Source of the DNA: Actinomycetota bacterium
Lineage (GTDB): Bacteria; Actinomycetota; Aquicultoria; Aquicultorales; JAMCWL01
Assembly (NCBI GenBank): GCA_023481285.1
Contig: JAMCWL010000081.1
Coordinates: forward strand, 8,342 to 44,845
Length of the DNA stretch: 36,504 nucleotides
Direction: 5' to 3'
Part shown: piece after piece, positions 32,527 to 36,504 of the stretch
How the letters are laid out: every line of letters begins with the position of its first letter
Position numbering within the stretch: the stretch's first letter is position 1
Translations under genes and position numbers: made by a program
Notes under the pieces: generated by a model
The model's input: the letters and a program-made list of their open reading frames with translations, nothing else
Database searches by the model: none
What the model was told of the DNA's origin: nothing

Positions 32527-33410
32527 GCGATACCAGAGCGAAAATCACGAGGGTAGCCATCGTGCCCCACCTTGGAAAAGCCAAGGTGGGTGAGGTGGCG
32601 AACCAGATGATAAGCTGGTTGGAGGAGAGAAAGATAAAGGTCTTCCTTTCCGCCGCGGAAGCGGCGCAACTGGGAAGAGACGAGCTGGGTCAGGCGGAGG
32701 GGATATTTCCGGACGCCGACATTCTTGTCTCGCTCGGAGGTGACGGGACGATATTGCGTTCGGTACGTCTGCTTCGAGGCAAGAAGATCCCGATCATCGG
32801 CGTGAATCTGGGGACTCTCGGCTTTCTCTCGACCGTTGAGGTGAGCGAACTCTTCTGGGTCATGGAAAAGGTTCTCTCCGGCGACTACGTGGTTGATGAG
32901 CGCATGATGCTGGAGTGCAGAATTTTTTATGCTTCCGGAGAGCAGAAGCGCCTGCTGGCCCTCAATGAGGTGGTTATCGAGCGTGGAGAGCGCCAGAGGA
33001 TGATTCAGATAGACGTCACCATAAACGGCGACTTCTTCAACAAGTACACCGCCGACGGGTTGATACTGGCTACTCCCACCGGATCTACCGCCTATTCTTT
33101 CTCGGCCGGTGGTCCGGTGGTTGCCCCAACCAACGAGGTGGTGGTCATGACGCCCATAAGTCCGCACTCCCTCTTTGGTAGGTCGGTAATCCTTCATCCT
33201 AACGATAAAGTTAAGATTGATATACCGGAGGCGATAGAGACGAGCGTCGGGATCGACGGCATCGTTGTGGCAAAGAGCGCTTTAGTGGAGGGCATAACCG
33301 TCAAACGAGCGGATGAAAAGACGCTGCTTGTCAGGGTGAATGGCCCTGACTTTTACAGCACCTTCAGGAAGAAGTTGAGGTTCTGGGATTTCTGGACGGA
33401 AACGACATAG
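32523..33410 (+). CDS. nadK: NAD kinase
   Basis: A 295-residue NAD kinase making NADP. It has the signature GGDGT (72-76), ALNEVVIERG, the nucleotide-binding ADGLILATPTGSTAYSFSAG, and FGRSVILHPNDKVKI. The ATG overlaps the tlyA stop by 4 bp. Its TAG stop is the first base triplet of a hairpin repeat. argR, often found between nadK and recN in Gram-positive clusters, is absent. Confidence 0.96.
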   Translation: MSDTRAKITRVAIVPHLGKAKVGEVANQMISWLEERKIKVFLSAAEAAQLGRDELGQAEGIFPDADILVSLGGDGTILRSVRLLRGKKIPIIGVNLGTLGFLSTVEVSELFWVMEKVLSGDYVVDERMMLECRIFYASGEQKRLLALNEVVIERGERQRMIQIDVTINGDFFNKYTADGLILATPTGSTAYSFSAGGPVVAPTNEVVVMTPISPHSLFGRSVILHPNDKVKIDIPEAIETSVGIDGIVVAKSALVEGITVKRADEKTLLVRVNGPDFYSTFRKKLRFWDFWTETT

Positions 33411-33490
33411 GGCGAGCCGGTGGCTCGCCTGACCGATGACGGACGACCGACGACCGCCGCTGTAGGGGCACGCCGGTGGCGTGCCCGACC
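33408..33490 (+). repeat. Two related hairpin repeats after nadK
   Basis: Hairpin 1: TAG stop, then GGCGAGCC-GGT-GGCTCGCC (33411-33429). Hairpin 2: GGGCACGCC-GGT-GGCGTGCCC (33466-33486). Both have the same GGT loop and are followed by GACC. Between them are GACCG-type short repeats and GACCGCCGCT. A half copy of hairpin 2 lies at 36113-36128. Confidence 0.85.
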
Positions 33491-33567
33491 AGCTCCAGAG
33501 TCTCATATCCTAATAGAGTAGTCTGTCGATTTACGGTCATGGTCTTATTTGTCAAGAAAGGTTACCT

Positions 33568-35295
33568 GTGCTGCTGGAACTTCGGATAAAAGATCTAGCT
33601 CTCATAGACGAAGTATCCGTTGAGTTTGGCCCGGGGCTGAACGTCTTGACCGGCGAGACGGGTGCCGGTAAGACGGTCGTGGTAGAGGCGATTAATTTGC
33701 TAACGGGAGGAAGGGCTGATTCTGCTCTCGTCCGCTCCGGAGCCGAAAAGTCCAGAGTGGAGGGGAGGTTCTCCTTGGTCTCCACGCTCCTCCGTGGCGA
33801 GCTGGCGGATTTTGCCGATGGCGGCGAATTGGTCGTCGCGCGAGTCCTGGGCAAAGACGGCAAGAATCGGTGTTACTTGAACGGCAGCCCGGTAACCGTG
33901 GGCCAACTATCAAGCCTCGGCGCCACCTTGATTGATCTTCACGGCCAGCACGACCAGCAATCTCTATTCAGGACCACGTCTCACCTTGACTTTCTCGATC
34001 ACTTTGCCGGACCAACGGTTCTCGCTATGAGGGAGAAGTGCGGCGAGTTGGTCGGCAGGCGAAGAAGGATCGCGCGTGATATCGAAAGACTGACCGCCGA
34101 GGAGCGGGATATACTGGCTAAAAAGGATCTACTTGAATTCCAAGTGGCCGAGATAGAGAGGGCAAACCTTGAGGTTGGCGAGGAAGAGAGATTGCAAGAG
34201 GAAAGGGAGCTGCTGCGCCATCTCGAAAAGATATTTGCCGCCGTTGACGCGGCCGACACGGCGATCGCCAGGGAGAGGGAAGCGAGCTCAGCGATCGACC
34301 GCATTGCGGAGGCCCTTGGCGCCGTTAAAAGGGTGACCGATATAGACGCGAGGCTTGACGAATTGACCGACAGGCTGTCCAGCATTTATTATGAGCTGGA
34401 GGAGTGGGCCGGGGAAGTAAAAAGCTACGCAGAGGAGCTCACCGTCTCACCCGGCCGCCTCGATGAGGTCGAAGATAGGCTCGCAGAGCTGGCGCTGTTG
34501 AAGCGAAAGTACGGGCGGGACACGGATGAGGTCCTCTCGTACAAGGATAAGGCTAAACAAGAGCTAGAGGTTATTTCGAATAAAGACGCGAGAAAAGCTG
34601 AACTGGCGGATGAGATTGCGCAGGTTGAGAGTGAGTTAAGCAAAATCGCGGTTGAACTCTCCACCGAGAGAAAAAAGGCGGCTTTTAATTTTGAGAGAGC
34701 GGTCGCCAAAGAACTGGCCGATCTGAGCATGGCGGATGCTCGGTTTAGGGTGGAACTTGGATGGCGGGAGAGCGCTGAAGGTCTTATAGTGGACGGCCGG
34801 ATGACGGCGGTTGATGAGCGGGGCGTGGACAAGGTGGAGTTCCTCATCTCTACGAACGCTGGGGAGGCGGTAAAGCCGCTGACGAAGATAGCGTCGGGAG
34901 GCGAGATCTCGCGCGCTATGCTCGCTCTAAAAATCGTTTTATCCGGGGCGGATCCGGTGCCTACTCTTATTTTCGACGAAATAGACGCGGGGATAGGCGG
35001 GGAAGTGGCAAACGGCGTCGGGCAAAAATTGCGCGATCTGGGAGGGGAACACCAGGTGTTTGTCGTGACGCATCTAGCGCAGATTGCGCGCTTTGCCGAT
35101 GAGCATTACCGCGTTACGAAGGGTAGGGCGGGCGGCCGCACGTTGACGAGCGTCGTCCGGCTCGACGAGGAGAGCCGAGTTCTGGAGATCGCCAGGATGC
35201 TTAGTGGGGAGATGGCCTCAGAGGTGGCTCTTTGTCACGCCGCTGAACTGCTCGCCGTGACCGGCGAAGCAGGTGAAATCCTTTCGGAGAGTTAG
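33568..35295 (+). CDS. recN: DNA repair protein RecN
   Basis: A 575-residue SMC-like ATPase acting in double-strand-break repair. N-terminal LRIKDLALIDEVSVEFG and Walker A GETGAGKT (29-36) are followed by DLHGQHDQQSL, a long coiled coil (about 155-390, rich in Glu/Arg/Leu heptads) and the C-terminal signature LTKIASGGEISRAMLALK with Walker B PTLIFDEIDAGIGGEVA. Length is normal. The GTG start is preceded by AAGAAAGG. Its TAG overlaps the GTG of the next gene. Confidence 0.96.
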   Translation: MLLELRIKDLALIDEVSVEFGPGLNVLTGETGAGKTVVVEAINLLTGGRADSALVRSGAEKSRVEGRFSLVSTLLRGELADFADGGELVVARVLGKDGKNRCYLNGSPVTVGQLSSLGATLIDLHGQHDQQSLFRTTSHLDFLDHFAGPTVLAMREKCGELVGRRRRIARDIERLTAEERDILAKKDLLEFQVAEIERANLEVGEEERLQEERELLRHLEKIFAAVDAADTAIAREREASSAIDRIAEALGAVKRVTDIDARLDELTDRLSSIYYELEEWAGEVKSYAEELTVSPGRLDEVEDRLAELALLKRKYGRDTDEVLSYKDKAKQELEVISNKDARKAELADEIAQVESELSKIAVELSTERKKAAFNFERAVAKELADLSMADARFRVELGWRESAEGLIVDGRMTAVDERGVDKVEFLISTNAGEAVKPLTKIASGGEISRAMLALKIVLSGADPVPTLIFDEIDAGIGGEVANGVGQKLRDLGGEHQVFVVTHLAQIARFADEHYRVTKGRAGGRTLTSVVRLDEESRVLEIARMLSGEMASEVALCHAAELLAVTGEAGEILSES

Positions 35296-36116
35296 TGAAC
35301 GAATATGAAGCGGCCGATGGGGCCGTCCTCGAGAATACGACGCGGTCCAGGATAGCAGCAAAGCGGCGGGCGGCTAGAAAGCACCGCCTGCTAAAGAGAT
35401 TGAAGTTCGTCGGGTTGACGACGCTCTCCATCCTGATTGGCTTCGCCGGTTATTCAGCGGTTACGGGGAAGAATAAGAAGGAGGACCGGGAAGGCTATGG
35501 TCGCATTGGGCAGGCCAGCGGCGTAACCGAGCGCAACCGTCCTCGCTATCTCGTCTCGGTCGCCGGCACATCGTTGAAACTTGCCGAGCTCGTTGCCCGC
35601 GAAGACCTCGTCGGAATCGGTTTTCACGAAGCCGAGAATCCCCAAGCTAGGCGGATGGATCCGCCCGGTGGTTATCTGTCCGACGAGACGACGGGCAGCG
35701 TGGCCAGGGAGTACAAGAAGAAGAAAGGCCCCGTGGTCTTTGTCATGAACACCCGGGATCGAGGAACGGATTCCAAATCGGCCGTTGATATCGCGGTGAG
35801 GGCCGGCTCGGCAATCAAGAGCCCTGTAACCGGCGTGGTTTCGAGGATAAAGGAGTACTATCTTTACGACCAGTACCTGGACTACCACCTCGAGATTACA
35901 CCGGACGGCTACCCGGACTTGAGGGTGGCGATCATCCACGTCGACAAAGTGACCGTCTCCGTTGGAACGAGAGTCGAGGCCGGCGTGACGAAGATCGGTG
36001 TGATACGCGTCTTGGAGGGTCTCGACACGCAGATCAACGAATACCTGCCAAAAGCCTCCGACCACTTCCACATCCAGGTGAATCCTGCATTGCAAGATGG
36101 GCCGGTAGCACAGTAG
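35295..36116 (+). CDS. Membrane-anchored degenerate LytM/M23-like protein
   Basis: A 273-residue protein. A basic N-terminal segment (about 18-36) precedes a membrane helix (about 37-57). An intermediate region follows, then a domain at about 160-270 resembling LytM/M23 peptidases: VDIAVRAGSAIKSPVTGVVSR and HFHIQVNP (an HxH motif). The first zinc-ligand histidine expected before GxD is missing (SKSAVDIA), so it may lack endopeptidase activity and act as a regulator. It is coupled to recN (TAGTG overlap) and precedes steA, whose product works with cell-envelope proteins, so a role in cell-wall remodelling or division is plausible. Assignment is moderate. Confidence 0.6.
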   Translation: MNEYEAADGAVLENTTRSRIAAKRRAARKHRLLKRLKFVGLTTLSILIGFAGYSAVTGKNKKEDREGYGRIGQASGVTERNRPRYLVSVAGTSLKLAELVAREDLVGIGFHEAENPQARRMDPPGGYLSDETTGSVAREYKKKKGPVVFVMNTRDRGTDSKSAVDIAVRAGSAIKSPVTGVVSRIKEYYLYDQYLDYHLEITPDGYPDLRVAIIHVDKVTVSVGTRVEAGVTKIGVIRVLEGLDTQINEYLPKASDHFHIQVNPALQDGPVAQ

Positions 36117-36150
36117 GGGCACGCCGGTTTAAGGCGGCGGTCGGCGGCCG
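36113..36150 (+). repeat. Half copy of the GGGCACGCC hairpin repeat
   Basis: GTAGGGGCACGCCGGT (36113-36128) is identical over 16 bases to 33462-33477, and contains the TAG stop of the upstream gene. The second hairpin arm is missing; GGCGG/GTCGG-rich sequence follows instead. Confidence 0.75.
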
Positions 36151-36174
36151 GAAAGCTACCAGAGGTTTCAAAAC

Positions 36175-36504
36175 ATGCACATCGCTGGCGTGGCCAAACT
36201 CGATAGGCGAACAAAGAACTTGGTCAAGCGGTTGAAAGATGGAGACATCGCCATCGTCGACCATCAAGACTTCGACCGCATTACCGCTGAATCGCTCGTC
36301 GAGACGGGCGCGTCGGCGGTCATAAATGCCAGCAACTTCATCTCCGGTCGCTATCCAAATATAGGACCGCTTATTCTGTCGGCGGCGGGTATCCTTCTCA
36401 TCGACGGCGTCGGGCCGGACGTTTTTGGGATGATCGCCGAGGGCGATGAGGTCGTCGTTAAAGGCGGCTCGGTTTTCAAGGGGGGAAAGCTGGTCGTAAA
36501 GATA
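36175..36504 (+). CDS. steA: SteA-like cytokinesis protein (3' end outside window)
   Basis: The first 110 residues of a protein open to the window edge. The start MHIAGVAKLDRRTKNLVKRL, GDIAIVDHQDFDRITAESLV and INASNFISGRYPNIGPLILS match the N-terminal domain of SteA, a thiamine-pyrophosphokinase-like protein that in corynebacteria acts with SteB in cell separation. AGAGG lies 9 bp upstream of the ATG. Position after recN is usual in Actinobacteria and some Firmicutes. Confidence 0.87.
   Translation, partial: MHIAGVAKLDRRTKNLVKRLKDGDIAIVDHQDFDRITAESLVETGASAVINASNFISGRYPNIGPLILSAAGILLIDGVGPDVFGMIAEGDEVVVKGGSVFKGGKLVVKI

Overview
The window (about 57% G+C by eye, many GTG/TTG starts backed by strong Shine-Dalgarno sequences) looks like a chromosomal segment of an actinobacterium-like monoderm, perhaps a deep-branching or subsurface lineage. 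The evidence is a type IV pilus cluster with no secretin (PilQ), and the gene order efp-accBC-asp23-nusB-xseB-ispA-dxs-tlyA-nadK-recN-steA; SteA and TlyA beside RecN/NadK are typical of Actinobacteria. The placement is inference.

Region 1 (1-18407) is a nearly complete type IV pilus locus: two tandem PilB-type extension ATPases (first truncated by the window edge), PilT, PilC, an opposite-strand STT3-family oligosaccharyltransferase, the major pilin, a Wzy/O-antigen-ligase-like protein with TPRs, prepilin peptidase, three unusual minor pilin-like proteins (one with Ig/FN3-type domains, one PilW-like, one PilX-like), then PilM, PilN, PilO and a PilP-like protein. The major pilin is preceded by a clear class I cyclic-di-GMP (GEMM) riboswitch. 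A near-consensus sigma-28 (FliA/SigD) promoter lies just before the riboswitch, another lies before pilM, and weaker ones lie before pilT and the minor pilins. The pilin gene is flanked by two different lipid-linked-glycan transferase families, which suggests a pilin glycosylation module.

Region 2 (18408-24555) holds shikimate-pathway genes aroC, aroK, aroB and aroQ, then an Xaa-Pro peptidase and efp. It is bracketed internally by two inverted copies (19.8-20.1 kb and 24.0-24.45 kb) of a composite intergenic repeat. Each copy has short-tandem-repeat arms (8-mers such as ACCAGGAA, 7-mers such as AGCTGAT) arranged as a foldback, and each carries a different insertion at the same central point.

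Region 3 (24556-36504) starts with a carboxyltransferase (PycB/OadA type) fused in frame to a whole AccB-type biotin carrier. The AccB part has its own perfect internal Shine-Dalgarno and ATG, so free BCCP may also be made. Then come accC, an Asp23 protein, nusB, xseB, ispA, dxs, tlyA, nadK, recN, a degenerate LytM/M23-like membrane protein and the start of steA. Small hairpin repeats beginning at the TAG stop codon end nusB and nadK, and a half copy ends the M23-like gene. Two of these sites lie where xseA/folD and argR are often found in related clusters.
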